Part shown: positions 32,070 through 40,416 of the stretch, piece by piece | Layout: the number at the start of each line of letters is the position of its first letter | Numbering within the stretch: position 1 is the first letter of the stretch | Source: Flavobacterium sp. | GTDB lineage: Bacteria; Bacteroidota; Bacteroidia; Chitinophagales; Chitinophagaceae | Direction of reading: 5' to 3' | Assembly (NCBI GenBank): GCA_030053925.1 | Contig: JASGCX010000005.1 | Coordinates: 42,186-82,601, forward strand | DNA: 40,416 nt | Program-made: the position numbers and the translations under genes | The notes under the pieces: generated by a model | What the model was told of the DNA's origin: nothing | Database searches by the model: none | What the model saw: the letters and a program-made list of their open reading frames with translations, nothing else

Positions 32070-33893
32070 TTACTTTATTTCTTGCATATCAATCAATCTT
32101 TTGTAAATACCACTTTGGGCTATTAAAGTTTCATGATTACCCCTTTCTACTATATTACCTTTTTGTAAAACAATAATCTCATCTGCATGCCTTATGGTAC
32201 TTAATCTATGGGCAATTACAATACTTGTTCTGTTTTCCATCATTTTATTAATAGCATCTTGCACCAAGCGCTCACTTTCGGTATCTAAAGCAGAGGTAGC
32301 TTCATCTAAAATAAGAATTGGTGCATTTTTATAAATAGCTCTTGCAATGGTTAAACGTTGCTTTTGTCCGCCACTTAATCGCATCCCTCTATCACCAATT
32401 TCAGTATCATAGCCATTTTCTAGTTCAGTTATGAAATTATGAGCATTAGCTATTTTAGCTGCGTGTACTGCAGCTTCTTTATCGGGTTTTTCGCTGCCAA
32501 AAGTGATATTGTTTATAACAGTATCATTAAATAATATGGCTTCTTGCGACACAATTGCAATGAGAGAGCGTAAATCTTTGATAACAAGATTTTTAATGTC
32601 AATTTCATCTATATATATATTCCCATGTGTAACATCGTAGAATCTAGGGATTAAATCAGCAAATGTTGATTTGCCAGATCCACTTTCTCCAACTAGTGCA
32701 ATTATTTTCCCTTTTTGTATATTAATGTTTAAATTATGAAGAACCGCCTCCTCTTTATATGCAAATGATATATTATTAAAACGAATGCAGTTTTCAAAAG
32801 ATTTTTTAGTTAGAGCATTAGCGTTCTGAATAATTGTTTGTGGTGCATCAATGATACGTAAAACTCTTTCACCTGCTGATAATCCTCTTTGAAGATAAGT
32901 AAAGGCATTTGCAGTATTTTTTGCGGGTGCAATTATTTGAAAATACAAAGCAATATAGGCAATAAAACTAGAAGCTGTAAGATTGCTGTTACCGTCAATA
33001 ATTAATGAACCACCGTATACAATGATAATTACAATTACCATGACGCCCATAATTTCTGATATTGGCGATGCTAGTTCTCGTTGGTTAACTATTGATTTAG
33101 TTAGTCGATTGAATTCCCTGTTTTTATCTTGAAATTTTTTATTTATAAATGTTTCAGCGTTAAAGCTTTTTATAATTCTGATTCCTGATATTGTCTCTTC
33201 TAAAATGCTTAACAACTGACCAACGAGGTTTTGGCTTTTGCTGGCTTTTTTTCTAAGTTTTCCTGAAATATATGAAATAATGAAACCAGAAATTGGGAAA
33301 ACAATTAAAGTAAAAAGTGTAAGTTTAGGCGATAAATAAAAAAGCATAATAAATGTGGCTATTATTACCAAAGGCTCTCGAAAAATAGTTTGTATTGAAG
33401 TTACAACTGAGGTTTCTATTTCAACTACATCATTGCTTACAATAGATAAAAGATCGCCTTTTTTCTCATTATGAAAAAAGGAAAGTGATTGATTACTTAA
33501 TTGCAAAAACAACTCATGTCTTATTTTACTTAATAAAGTGGTGCGCATTCTTGTTAATACTTTTTGGCTTAAAAAGCCAAATATATTTTTTAATAGTACA
33601 AAGCCAAATAATACAGTACACACATATACCAAGACCCCAATCTTTCCATAAATGTTCACATATGTATTAAGGTGGTAGTAGAAGTAATCTTTTAAATAAG
33701 ATATTGAAAGATTAAATATGGGGGCATTTACTATTTTTGGAGCAGTGTTATTAAATAAGACATCTAATAATGGAATTAATAAAGTAAAATTTAGTAATCC
33801 AAAAAAAACATATAGCAATACATAAATTACATATTCAGGTATGTAATGATGATAAGGTTTCGAAAAATTTAATAATCGAATAAATGTTTTCAT
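32070..33893 (-). CDS. MsbA-like ABC exporter (fused membrane and ATPase domains)
   Basis: 607 residues. Six membrane helices lie in the first 330 residues, followed by one ATPase: Walker A VGESGSGKST (about 396), signature LSGGQKQRL (about 498), Walker B ILILDEATSALD (about 521) and the switch His in VIAHRLSTIRHADE. Half-transporters of this type work as homodimers; MsbA flips lipid A core, and close relatives export glycolipids or peptides. Its place beside glycosyltransferase genes favours a lipid-linked saccharide or LPS precursor. It is co-directional with the next gene upstream (75-bp gap). Confidence 0.92.
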   Translation of the reverse strand: MKTFIRLLNFSKPYHHYIPEYVIYVLLYVFFGLLNFTLLIPLLDVLFNNTAPKIVNAPIFNLSISYLKDYFYYHLNTYVNIYGKIGVLVYVCTVLFGFVLLKNIFGFLSQKVLTRMRTTLLSKIRHELFLQLSNQSLSFFHNEKKGDLLSIVSNDVVEIETSVVTSIQTIFREPLVIIATFIMLFYLSPKLTLFTLIVFPISGFIISYISGKLRKKASKSQNLVGQLLSILEETISGIRIIKSFNAETFINKKFQDKNREFNRLTKSIVNQRELASPISEIMGVMVIVIIIVYGGSLIIDGNSNLTASSFIAYIALYFQIIAPAKNTANAFTYLQRGLSAGERVLRIIDAPQTIIQNANALTKKSFENCIRFNNISFAYKEEAVLHNLNINIQKGKIIALVGESGSGKSTFADLIPRFYDVTHGNIYIDEIDIKNLVIKDLRSLIAIVSQEAILFNDTVINNITFGSEKPDKEAAVHAAKIANAHNFITELENGYDTEIGDRGMRLSGGQKQRLTIARAIYKNAPILILDEATSALDTESERLVQDAINKMMENRTSIVIAHRLSTIRHADEIIVLQKGNIVERGNHETLIAQSGIYKRLIDMQEIK

Positions 33894-33967
33894 TTTTACA
33901 AAGATTGATTGCTGACCTTACAGCCCGTTTATTTTAAAACTAAATACCAAAATCTAATTATATTTCT

Positions 33968-35170
33968 CTAGCTTTCATTATCATTTATCATTACATTATT
34001 ATTGACCCATTTTTTGGTTAATAACTGCCATGCGATGATTAACCAAATTAGAAAACATGGTAAAGCTTTTAAAGAGTATGGTCGTATAAAATTATCTCTA
34101 ATGTAAGCAGGAAACAAATCTGTTGGTGATAAACTTGTAATTAGCAATGCAAATATCAAAAAGAAGTTAGCAAACTTTTTTTCTTGTTGTGTTTGTGTAA
34201 TATACCAAATTGCTACGCCAACCATTGCAATAACGTATGTAGGACTTTCTGACGATGTGTTAAAAATTACAACACCAATCAACGCAAATGCTAAATAATT
34301 TAAACGGAAGTTTCGTTCAACGAATTGTGTAATACGCATAAGTGGGAAAGCATAAAATAACGCCGCAGGTATCAATACATAAATGTTAGACATTGTTGGG
34401 TATAGTGAGCTGTGCCTAATCATGCCCATTACAGAAATATCTTGCATAAAATTACTTGCAAGTGGGTTTATGTTTTTTGCATTTTTAATTACTAAATCAT
34501 TATACCAATCTAAATAAGAGTGTAAAATAAAAGTTGGCGAAGAAATAAGCATTGGTGCACAAAACAATATGACAATCCAAAAAAGCAATGAATATGTAAA
34601 TTTGATTTTATTTTTACTAAAAAAGAAAAACGCAAACCCAACTATGCCAATAATTTTTGTCAAACTTCCTAATACAATGAAAAAGGTAGCCCAAAAATCT
34701 TTCTTCTTTTCTACTAAAACAAATGATAAAATAATCCAACCAGATACAATTCCATTAAATTCTGTGCTATGAATGGATGTCATCATTTCTACACTACTAA
34801 TCAATAAAATAATCAGTTTATTACGCTCAGATAATGACAATTGCGTAATAGCATAATATAATATTGCGGCATTTGTAAGACTCCACAAAAAACAGCCGAC
34901 AAATGTGTTAAAAAAAGAGTATGGCGCAATAACCAAGCTAAATAGAGGTCCATAATGGCAATCAAATAGTGTAAGCGGTGTGCCTACGTATAAATTGTGC
35001 ATTTCTCTAGTATGAATGAATATATGAGTGTATAGCACAAAATTGTTTATTGCGCCAAGGCCTCTGCTCATTTCTAGGCAAACTGCAATTGTTGCTAAAG
35101 TGAACCAAAGAAAAACAGGAAAAGGTATACTAATTTTACCTATAGTGATATTTTTTAGTAAAAAATTCAT
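33968..35170 (-). CDS. multi-spanning membrane glycosyltransferase (GT87/DUF2029-like)
   Basis: 400 residues with roughly 10 membrane segments and a short Asn/Asp-rich C-terminus. The first extracytoplasmic loop contains HNLYVGTPLTLFDCHYGPLF (about 58-77), which matches the Y-x-x-x-x-x-F-x-Y-x-P pattern of GT-C enzymes of the DUF2029/GT87 group, with an acidic residue near the first helix. These use polyprenyl-phosphate sugars on the outer face of the membrane. The sugar and acceptor are unknown. It lies between the ABC exporter and a divergent GT2 gene. Confidence 0.72.
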   Translation of the reverse strand: MNFLLKNITIGKISIPFPVFLWFTLATIAVCLEMSRGLGAINNFVLYTHIFIHTREMHNLYVGTPLTLFDCHYGPLFSLVIAPYSFFNTFVGCFLWSLTNAAILYYAITQLSLSERNKLIILLISSVEMMTSIHSTEFNGIVSGWIILSFVLVEKKKDFWATFFIVLGSLTKIIGIVGFAFFFFSKNKIKFTYSLLFWIVILFCAPMLISSPTFILHSYLDWYNDLVIKNAKNINPLASNFMQDISVMGMIRHSSLYPTMSNIYVLIPAALFYAFPLMRITQFVERNFRLNYLAFALIGVVIFNTSSESPTYVIAMVGVAIWYITQTQQEKKFANFFLIFALLITSLSPTDLFPAYIRDNFIRPYSLKALPCFLIWLIIAWQLLTKKWVNNNVMINDNES

Positions 35171-35386
35171 GCTTAAATTATTTAAAAGGGCGAATATAAT
35201 TTTTTAATGACAAAGTCACTCTTAAAATAATGGTGCGATAATATTTTTTATGCAAAGCATTTAATTCATTAAACTACATATTTTTAAACAAATACAGGAA
35301 GTTTTAAGCACTAGTTAGCCCTTTTAATTTTTAACTGTTTATTGCCTATGATGCAATAAACTATACTGATGAAAACTTTGTTTACC

Positions 35387-35394
35387 TAAATTTG
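35387..35394 (+). promoter_or_regulatory. candidate -7 element (TAAATTTG) for the GT2 pair
   Basis: A perfect TAnnTTTG match. If used, transcription starts near 35400, which makes the in-frame GTG at 35394 impossible as start codon and supports ATG 35415. No clear TTG stands at -33. Confidence 0.5.
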
Positions 35395-35414
35395 TGTATT
35401 CATTTAAGCGAAGA

Positions 35415-36278
35415 ATGTTGAAATACAGTATATCAATTATTGTTGCTATTCATAATGGCTTAGCTACAAACAAGCTGTTTTTAGCAGCGTTACAAAAGTA
35501 CACCTGCAATAATTATCAATTAATTGTCATAGATAATGCTTCTACCGATGGTAGCAGACAATTTTTTGAATTGAATAATGCTGAAGTAATAGCAAACAAT
35601 GTCAATTATTCTTACCCTGTTTGCCAAAATCAAGGTATAGAAATTGCTAATGGGGATTATTTGTTTTTCTTAAATAATGATATTATTGTATCACCAGGCT
35701 GGGATAAACATCTAATTGAAACAGCAGTAATGCATAATGTTGATGTAATATCCGCCTGTGGAATCGAAAACTTAGGAAATTCACATGATACAAAAATGAT
35801 TTCACGAAGGTGGAAACTAATTAAGAATCCATTTAGCGCAATAGGATTTACCGCATTTACATTAAAACTCATTTTTAAGATTATGTATCCAAATTGGGAG
35901 CAATTTTGTGAGAATCGATTTAAAACTTACCATAATAATATCGTTGAAGGAATAGTAGGTAACAACGTTATGATTACAAGAAGGGCACTAGAAATACTAG
36001 GAAAATGGGACGAGCGCTTACAAGAGGCAGATTTTGACTTATATATCCGAACTAAAAAGCGAAGCATTGAATTTGGTGATATTAAACCTTGCCAAATAAG
36101 TTTAGGAGTGTTTATTCATCATTTTATCCGAATGACATCTAAATATTCTGCCAAGCCCAATCCATTTGCCGATAGTAAAAATCTTATAAGAATTCATGAA
36201 AAATGGAATATTGATGAATTAAGGGATATGCATCCTGATAATTTCACGCTTTCAATTAAGGAAAATAATAGAGTATGA
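35415..36278 (+). CDS. GT2-family glycosyltransferase
   Basis: 287 residues from the ATG at 35415 (MLKYSISIIVAIHNG). GT-A fold: ISIIVAIHNG start, IDNASTDGSRQFF (about 44-56) for nucleotide binding, then NGDYLFFLNNDIIVSPGW, where NND replaces the usual DxD metal motif, as in rhamnosyltransferase-like GT2 proteins. A later WDERLQEADFDLYIR holds the candidate catalytic Asp/Glu (ED/EAD type). The donor is unknown. Its last four bases overlap the start of the next gene (ATGA), so the two are coupled. Confidence 0.85.
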   Translation: MLKYSISIIVAIHNGLATNKLFLAALQKYTCNNYQLIVIDNASTDGSRQFFELNNAEVIANNVNYSYPVCQNQGIEIANGDYLFFLNNDIIVSPGWDKHLIETAVMHNVDVISACGIENLGNSHDTKMISRRWKLIKNPFSAIGFTAFTLKLIFKIMYPNWEQFCENRFKTYHNNIVEGIVGNNVMITRRALEILGKWDERLQEADFDLYIRTKKRSIEFGDIKPCQISLGVFIHHFIRMTSKYSAKPNPFADSKNLIRIHEKWNIDELRDMHPDNFTLSIKENNRV

Positions 36279-37171
36279 AAATTTCTGCCTTCACCTATGT
36301 TCGTAATGGGTTTACTTATGGGTATCCTTTTTTAGAAGCGATTCAATCAATATTGCCAATTTGTGATGAATGCGTAGTGGCAGTAGGAGACTCTAATGAT
36401 GGTACACGAGAGGCGTTAGTTGCATTACATCCAACTAAGATGAAGATTATCGATACAGTTTGGGATTTGGAACTGAAAAAAGAGGGAAAAATTTTTGCGC
36501 AACAAGCGAATATTGCTTTAGAAGCTATTAGTGGGGATTGGGCTTTTCACATTCAAGCCGATGAGGTGATTCATGAGAATGATATTTATAAAATAAAACA
36601 GGCTATTGAAAGAGAAGCTAATAACATGTCAGTAGATGGATTTATTTTACCATTTTTGCACTTTTGGGGTGATTACAAGTATGTGAGGAACTCAAGAGCG
36701 GTACATAATTATGAAATTAGAGTATTTCGCAATGATAAATTTATAAGATCCTATGGTGATTCACAAGGGTTCCGTATATATACTAATAACGATAATTATA
36801 GGTTAGAGAAAGAGAAGGGCAAAAAATTAAAAGTTAAAAAAATTGATGCGCCAATTTATCATTACAACGGAGTAAGGAGCGATGATCAAATGAAAAGAAA
36901 GGTTGCAACATTTGTCTCTTTTTACCATAAAGATGTTGATACAAATGATCCAATCTTTAATACGTTCAGTTTTCAACAAGTTGATAGAGTTAAATTATTT
37001 ATAGGAACCCATCCTTCAATAATGCAGGATAAAATTGAAGCACACAAATCCGATTTTATATTTAATCCTAAGAAAGCCTTATGGAAAACAAAAGATAGAT
37101 TAATTCAGCCTTTGGAAGATTTCTTAGGATTTAAAATTGGCGAATATAGAAATTATAAGCTGGTTAAATGA
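36275..37171 (+). CDS. GT2-like glycosyltransferase
   Basis: 298 residues. MKISAFTYVRNGFTYGYPFLE start, VVAVGDSNDGTREAL (about 35-49) as the nucleotide-binding turn, and WAFHIQADEVIHEND (about 89-103), where QAD replaces DxD. This arrangement is seen in GT2 enzymes of polysaccharide and LPS loci. The C-terminal half is basic and not recognised. It overlaps the upstream GT2 gene by four bases, and its 3' end overlaps the convergent gene by eight bases. Confidence 0.8.
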   Translation: MKISAFTYVRNGFTYGYPFLEAIQSILPICDECVVAVGDSNDGTREALVALHPTKMKIIDTVWDLELKKEGKIFAQQANIALEAISGDWAFHIQADEVIHENDIYKIKQAIEREANNMSVDGFILPFLHFWGDYKYVRNSRAVHNYEIRVFRNDKFIRSYGDSQGFRIYTNNDNYRLEKEKGKKLKVKKIDAPIYHYNGVRSDDQMKRKVATFVSFYHKDVDTNDPIFNTFSFQQVDRVKLFIGTHPSIMQDKIEAHKSDFIFNPKKALWKTKDRLIQPLEDFLGFKIGEYRNYKLVK

Positions 37172-37922
37172 TTGTACTCCGTTTGTATAGCTGCTCTAGA
37201 TACCTGTATTTAAGCCAAGCGTATTTCGCCGATGTTTTAGCAATTATCAAGCCTTCTTTACCATCAAACATACCAAGTCGGAAAATGTAATTTTGTATAA
37301 AACTAAATGTTGGCGAAAATATTTTTTTTAATATACTGGCATGCTTTCCATTTGTAAAATACTTATCAGCACTAAGCTTTGCATACAAAATAGTTTTTTG
37401 CTCATACTCTTCTATGGATTGCATGGTATAGTGTAATAATGAGCCCGCAATTAAGGTCTTAGTAAGGTGGTTGTGATGTATATTTTCATGTACTTGCGTT
37501 AAATCCCATGTTGTTTCATTGCGGTTATAAAGTCGAAATACTTTGTCTCGCCCCCATTCGCCAAAGCGAATTTTTTTGTTTACTAAAAAACTTTCTCTTT
37601 TACAACCGTACAGATAAGCTGCATTTAGGGCTAACTGCTGAATGGAAATTGCTAATAGTGGTGTAATTCTTTCATCTGCATCAAGCGCAAAAATCCAATT
37701 ATTTTTGGCTAATGTTGCTGCTATATTTCTACCTGCACCAAACCCTTGCCATTCTATTGATATTACTTTTGCACCTGCACTTACTGCAAGTGCAAAAGTA
37801 TTATCAGTACTGCCAGTATCTACAACAATTATATCATCACTAATTTGTTTTGCTGATTGAATGCAGCTGACAATATTTTCAACTTCATTTTTAGCAATGA
37901 TAATTACAGATATTTTTTGCAT
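37164..37922 (-). CDS. GT2 glycosyltransferase, WaaE/KdtX-like
   Basis: 252 residues. ISVIIIAKNEVENIVSCIQS start, IIVVDTGSTDNTFALA (about 33-48), WQGFGAGRNIAATLAKNNWIFALDADERIT (about 59-88) and EWGRDKVFRLYNR, with HENIHHN near 142. The GFGxxRN...W.F.LDADE pattern is diagnostic of the WaaE/KdtX group that adds a glucose to LPS inner core. It is co-directional with the next upstream gene (15-bp gap). Confidence 0.87.
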   Translation of the reverse strand: MQKISVIIIAKNEVENIVSCIQSAKQISDDIIVVDTGSTDNTFALAVSAGAKVISIEWQGFGAGRNIAATLAKNNWIFALDADERITPLLAISIQQLALNAAYLYGCKRESFLVNKKIRFGEWGRDKVFRLYNRNETTWDLTQVHENIHHNHLTKTLIAGSLLHYTMQSIEEYEQKTILYAKLSADKYFTNGKHASILKKIFSPTFSFIQNYIFRLGMFDGKEGLIIAKTSAKYAWLKYRYLEQLYKRSTII

Positions 37923-37937
37923 TAAAATTATTATAAA

Positions 37938-38828
37938 TTATTCAAGATATTCGATAGATGGATTGAACAATAAAGATTGTAGAGAAGTTTTCCAAACTAC
38001 TTTTATAAAATCCAATTTATTATCTTTTCTATTTATGCAGATTAACAAAGGCCAATAAAATATTCTTTTTAATATGTGTCTATAAAAACTAGCCTTTCCT
38101 TTGTATTTTTTTCTAGTATAGAGTTCGTTTCGTAAACCAAATTTGTATTTCCAAAGATTTGAATTTGTATCGTCATAAATACTGCATTTGTAGTTTGTAA
38201 ATGTTTTATGTATCACTTCGCTTTTAATGGCAAGTAATCCTTCAAATCCATTTTGCTGAATTCTTTTAGTAAATTCAATATCATCACCCCAAATAAAAAA
38301 TTCTTTTATTGGTAATCCTACTGTTTTGATAGCTTCTCTTGAAACCAGTAATGATACGAATGTACTTCCATCAATTGCAAAAATATCGTTTATAGGATAT
38401 TTTTGTGTAGTAATTTTTAGCTGTTTATTCATTAAGTGCTCACTGCCATCAGTCCATAAAACTCTACTAGCTAAAAATCCCACTTTAGGGTTATTACTTT
38501 CAAGAATGGTTAAAGTAAGTGTATTTGTAAGATGCATCAATGCAGAATGATGAGGGATAGTGTCATCATCCATTAGCCATATCCAATCACCTTGTTGGGT
38601 GTACGCATGTTTTATGCCTTCATAAAAGCCAAATGCGCCTCCTCTATTTGGCAATACTTTATGAATAATGTCTTTTTGTTCATTTAACCAATCAGTCGTA
38701 CCATCTGAAGAATTATTGTTTATTATAATTATTTCGCATGGTTTTTTTGTCTGTGTCCTTAATGCGGTTACACATTCTTTAAGCAGGTTAATTCTATTGT
38801 ATGTTACTATTACTGCTATAATTTTCAT
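37938..38828 (-). CDS. GT2 glycosyltransferase, possibly galactofuranosyltransferase
   Basis: 296 residues. VIVTYNRINLLKECVTALR start, IIIINNNSSDGTTDWL (about 33-48), NRGGAFGFYEGIKHAY (about 61-76) and the metal motif DWIWLMDDDTIPH (about 81-93), followed by EFFIWGDDIEFTKRI (about 168-182) with the catalytic WGDD. NxGGAxGF...DDD and WGDD together are typical of rhamnosyl/galactofuranosyl transferases (GlfT-like). It overlaps the UDP-galactopyranose mutase gene by 35 bp, which supports UDP-Galf as donor; this is an inference from context. Confidence 0.82.
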   Translation of the reverse strand: MKIIAVIVTYNRINLLKECVTALRTQTKKPCEIIIINNNSSDGTTDWLNEQKDIIHKVLPNRGGAFGFYEGIKHAYTQQGDWIWLMDDDTIPHHSALMHLTNTLTLTILESNNPKVGFLASRVLWTDGSEHLMNKQLKITTQKYPINDIFAIDGSTFVSLLVSREAIKTVGLPIKEFFIWGDDIEFTKRIQQNGFEGLLAIKSEVIHKTFTNYKCSIYDDTNSNLWKYKFGLRNELYTRKKYKGKASFYRHILKRIFYWPLLICINRKDNKLDFIKVVWKTSLQSLLFNPSIEYLE

Positions 38829-39951
38829 AATCTTTTAAAAAGTCTTTATGGAAATGATTTTTTAATGTGTTAAAAGCTGAAGCAATTACCTGATGCATAT
38901 CGTAATATTTATATTCAGCTAATCGACCACCAAATATTGTATTAACCTCATTGTGTGCCAATGTTTCGTACTTCTTATAGATAGAAGTATTTTTTGTGTC
39001 ATTAACAGGGTAATATGGTTCTTTTCCTTCGCTCCATTCTGTGGGATACTCATAGGTAATAACACTTTGTTTTTGTGTACCAAATTCAAAATGTTTATGC
39101 TCTATAATTCTAGTATAAGGAATTACTTTATCAATATAATTAACTACAGCGTTGCCTTGAAAATTTTCTTGTTCTAGCAATTTATTTTCAAATACTAAAC
39201 TTCTGTACTCTAATTTGCCAAATTTATAATTAAAGTATTCATCTATTGCACCTGTAAAAACTATTTTCGCACAATTATTTGAAAAATGATCTATATTTTT
39301 AAAATAATCTGTGTTGAGTTGTACTTCAATACCTTTTAATAATTTATTAATTATTTGGTTATAACCTTCATTAGGTATACCTTGATATTTATCTGAAAAA
39401 TAATTATTATCATAAGTGTATCTTATGGGCAGGCGTTTAATAATAAATGCTGGCAGTTCAGATCCCTTTTTACCCCATTGTTTTTCTGTATATTCTTTTA
39501 TTAAAGTTTCATACACATCTTTTCCTACCAATTTTAATGCCTGTTCTTCTAAATTTTTTGGGGTTTTTATATGTTCATAATCACTTGTTTGTGACATCAG
39601 TTTTTCAATAGCCTCTTGAGGCGTAATTACGCCCCATAGTTGATGAAATGTGTTCATGTTAAATGGTAAATTGTAAAGCTTGCCTTTGCTAATAGCTAAA
39701 GGGCTATTTGTGTATCTATTAAACGACGAAAAGCTATTTACAAAATTCCAAATACGTTGATCGTTGGTATGAAAAATATGAGCACCATATTTATGTACAT
39801 TAATACCCTCTATATTTTTACAAAAAATATTCCCACCTTTATGATTGCGTTTATCTATTATCAAGCATTTTTTACCTTCTTTTGTTGCAAAGTGGGCAAA
39901 AGTTGCACCATAAAGACCAGTGCCTATTATTAAATAGTCGTAAGTGTACAT
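38794..39951 (-). CDS. glf: UDP-galactopyranose mutase
   Basis: 385 residues, normal size. N-terminal FAD motif YLIIGTGLYGATFAHFA (about 5-21), then IDKRNHKGGNIFC, HKYGAHIFHTND (about 52-63, with the family's GxHxFHT) and later YTEKQWGKKGSELP (about 170), RLPIRYTYDNNYF and RLAEYKYYDMHQVIASA at the C-terminus. The flavoenzyme interconverts UDP-Galp and UDP-Galf. It is the first gene of the minus-strand run glf - GT2 - WaaE-like. The presence of glf means the cell makes a galactofuranose-containing surface glycan. Confidence 0.95.
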   Translation of the reverse strand: MYTYDYLIIGTGLYGATFAHFATKEGKKCLIIDKRNHKGGNIFCKNIEGINVHKYGAHIFHTNDQRIWNFVNSFSSFNRYTNSPLAISKGKLYNLPFNMNTFHQLWGVITPQEAIEKLMSQTSDYEHIKTPKNLEEQALKLVGKDVYETLIKEYTEKQWGKKGSELPAFIIKRLPIRYTYDNNYFSDKYQGIPNEGYNQIINKLLKGIEVQLNTDYFKNIDHFSNNCAKIVFTGAIDEYFNYKFGKLEYRSLVFENKLLEQENFQGNAVVNYIDKVIPYTRIIEHKHFEFGTQKQSVITYEYPTEWSEGKEPYYPVNDTKNTSIYKKYETLAHNEVNTIFGGRLAEYKYYDMHQVIASAFNTLKNHFHKDFLKDYENYSSNSNIQ

Positions 39952-40241
39952 GTAGTGGTTATTTATTTAATAAATTCAAAATTAACAATTTTTTTTCAAT
40001 GAACTTTTTTAAACTTTTAATTTTCTGAAAAAAAATGGTTGTAATACACAACCAGAGCATGTTCCACCAATTTCTTGTTAGTTTTTCATATCTAATGATA
40101 ACACCTTTAAATGCATCCATCCACGCATTGGATAGTTCTACTTTGTATCATTGCTATCCAAAACGTTTTTAAAATATCTAGTTTTACGTTCAGTTATTCT
40201 TGAAATTAAGACATTTCAAATTTCACCCCCCCTGTATTATT
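39952..40241. other. gene-free stretch upstream of glf
   Basis: 290 bp of AT-rich DNA containing the glf promoter region. I find no open frame of note. ACAACCATTT and GTTGTAATACACAACC near 40035-40052 form a short inverted repeat of no clear role. A C7 run (40226-40232) lies just beyond the end of the transposase remnant. Confidence 0.4.
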
Positions 40242-40416
40242 TCACCCAAAAGCAAACTGGGGTTGTATATCTTGTTGATGATCGTCAAAAGGCTTGTTGA
40301 GCCACAACATTAGGTCGATTTTTACAAAAAGGTTTAGCCGTAAAAATGCGACCAAGTTGGACATGTTAGCGCCTGAAATAAGTTGACCGTTTTAAGGGTA
40401 TTTTCAAACACTTAAA
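40242..40416 (-). pseudogene. C-terminal remnant of a transposase
   Basis: On the minus strand a frame closed by TGA at 40242-40244 reads QLISGANMSNLVAFLRLNLF then VKIDLMLWLNKPFDDHQQD. A frame ending in "RxNLFxxxDLxxWLxxPF" is how I remember the end of IS4-like DDE transposases of Bacteroidota. A TAA at 40392-40394 breaks the frame on its N-terminal side, so what lies inside the window is broken or starts late. The rest of the element, if any, is beyond the window edge. Confidence 0.5.

Overview
The window looks like a chromosomal segment of a low-GC Bacteroidota bacterium, probably close to the Chitinophagaceae. This is inferred from the protein families (DUF4834, a short NusA, GxxExxY and GIY-YIG accessory genes, MerC/SCO/Fur), from TAnnTTTG promoter elements of the Bacteroidota sigma factor, from the lack of clear Shine-Dalgarno sequences, and from repeats typical of the phylum. 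I could not run searches, so the taxonomy and all family names rest on reading motifs.

Layout. (1) 1-2020: an elongator-type CAT-anticodon tRNA, followed downstream by a tiny GIY-YIG nuclease gene and a second copy of the tRNA 3' half; then a YihX-like HAD phosphatase, three consecutive tandem arrays that all have a 7-bp period, and a DUF4834 membrane protein. (2) 2120-7410: the rimP-nusA-infB translation/transcription operon, with a recognisable promoter and a terminator-like hairpin in its leader. (3) 7690-8127: a small secreted protein. (4) 8183-21184: an apparently complete reductive pyrimidine degradation locus on the minus strand. It comprises MmsA-type semialdehyde dehydrogenase, class III aminotransferase, NCS1 permease, dihydropyrimidinase, PreT, PreA and an M20 carbamoyl amidohydrolase, with a divergent Lrp/AsnC regulator at its head. 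Uracil or thymine would be imported, reduced by PreTA, ring-opened by HydA, decarbamoylated by the M20 enzyme to beta-alanine or beta-aminoisobutyrate, transaminated, and oxidised to acetyl-CoA or propionyl-CoA. (5) 21290-26862: a very large thioester alpha-2-macroglobulin lipoprotein, split by a one-base shift at an A8 run. (6) 27045-29345: GNAT, MerC, SCO and a Fur-family regulator. (7) 29346-32066: an accessory patch with a HicB/HicA-like gene pair, a small lipoprotein bounded by inverted repeats, and a broken LON-domain gene. (8) 32070-39951: an MsbA-like ABC exporter, a GT87-like membrane glycosyltransferase, four GT2 glycosyltransferases and UDP-galactopyranose mutase, i.e. a surface polysaccharide or LPS locus that probably uses galactofuranose. 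The right edge holds the C-terminal end of a decayed transposase.

The most interesting signal is in the pyrimidine locus. Five successive genes (preA, preT, hydA, permease, aminotransferase) each carry, at or within a few bases of the stop codon, a repeat built of short degenerate units. In four of the gaps the repeats form inverted pairs. Two of these bracket a GxxExxY gene (PD-(D/E)XK nuclease family), one intact and one dead, and two are empty. In preT and the permease the repeat itself encodes the last residues and the stop codon. I propose a family of small terminal-inverted-repeat elements, some carrying a GxxExxY nuclease, that settle at gene 3' ends. A second repeat type is inserted in frame inside preT and the aminotransferase and encodes an NPPxGxR peptide in both.
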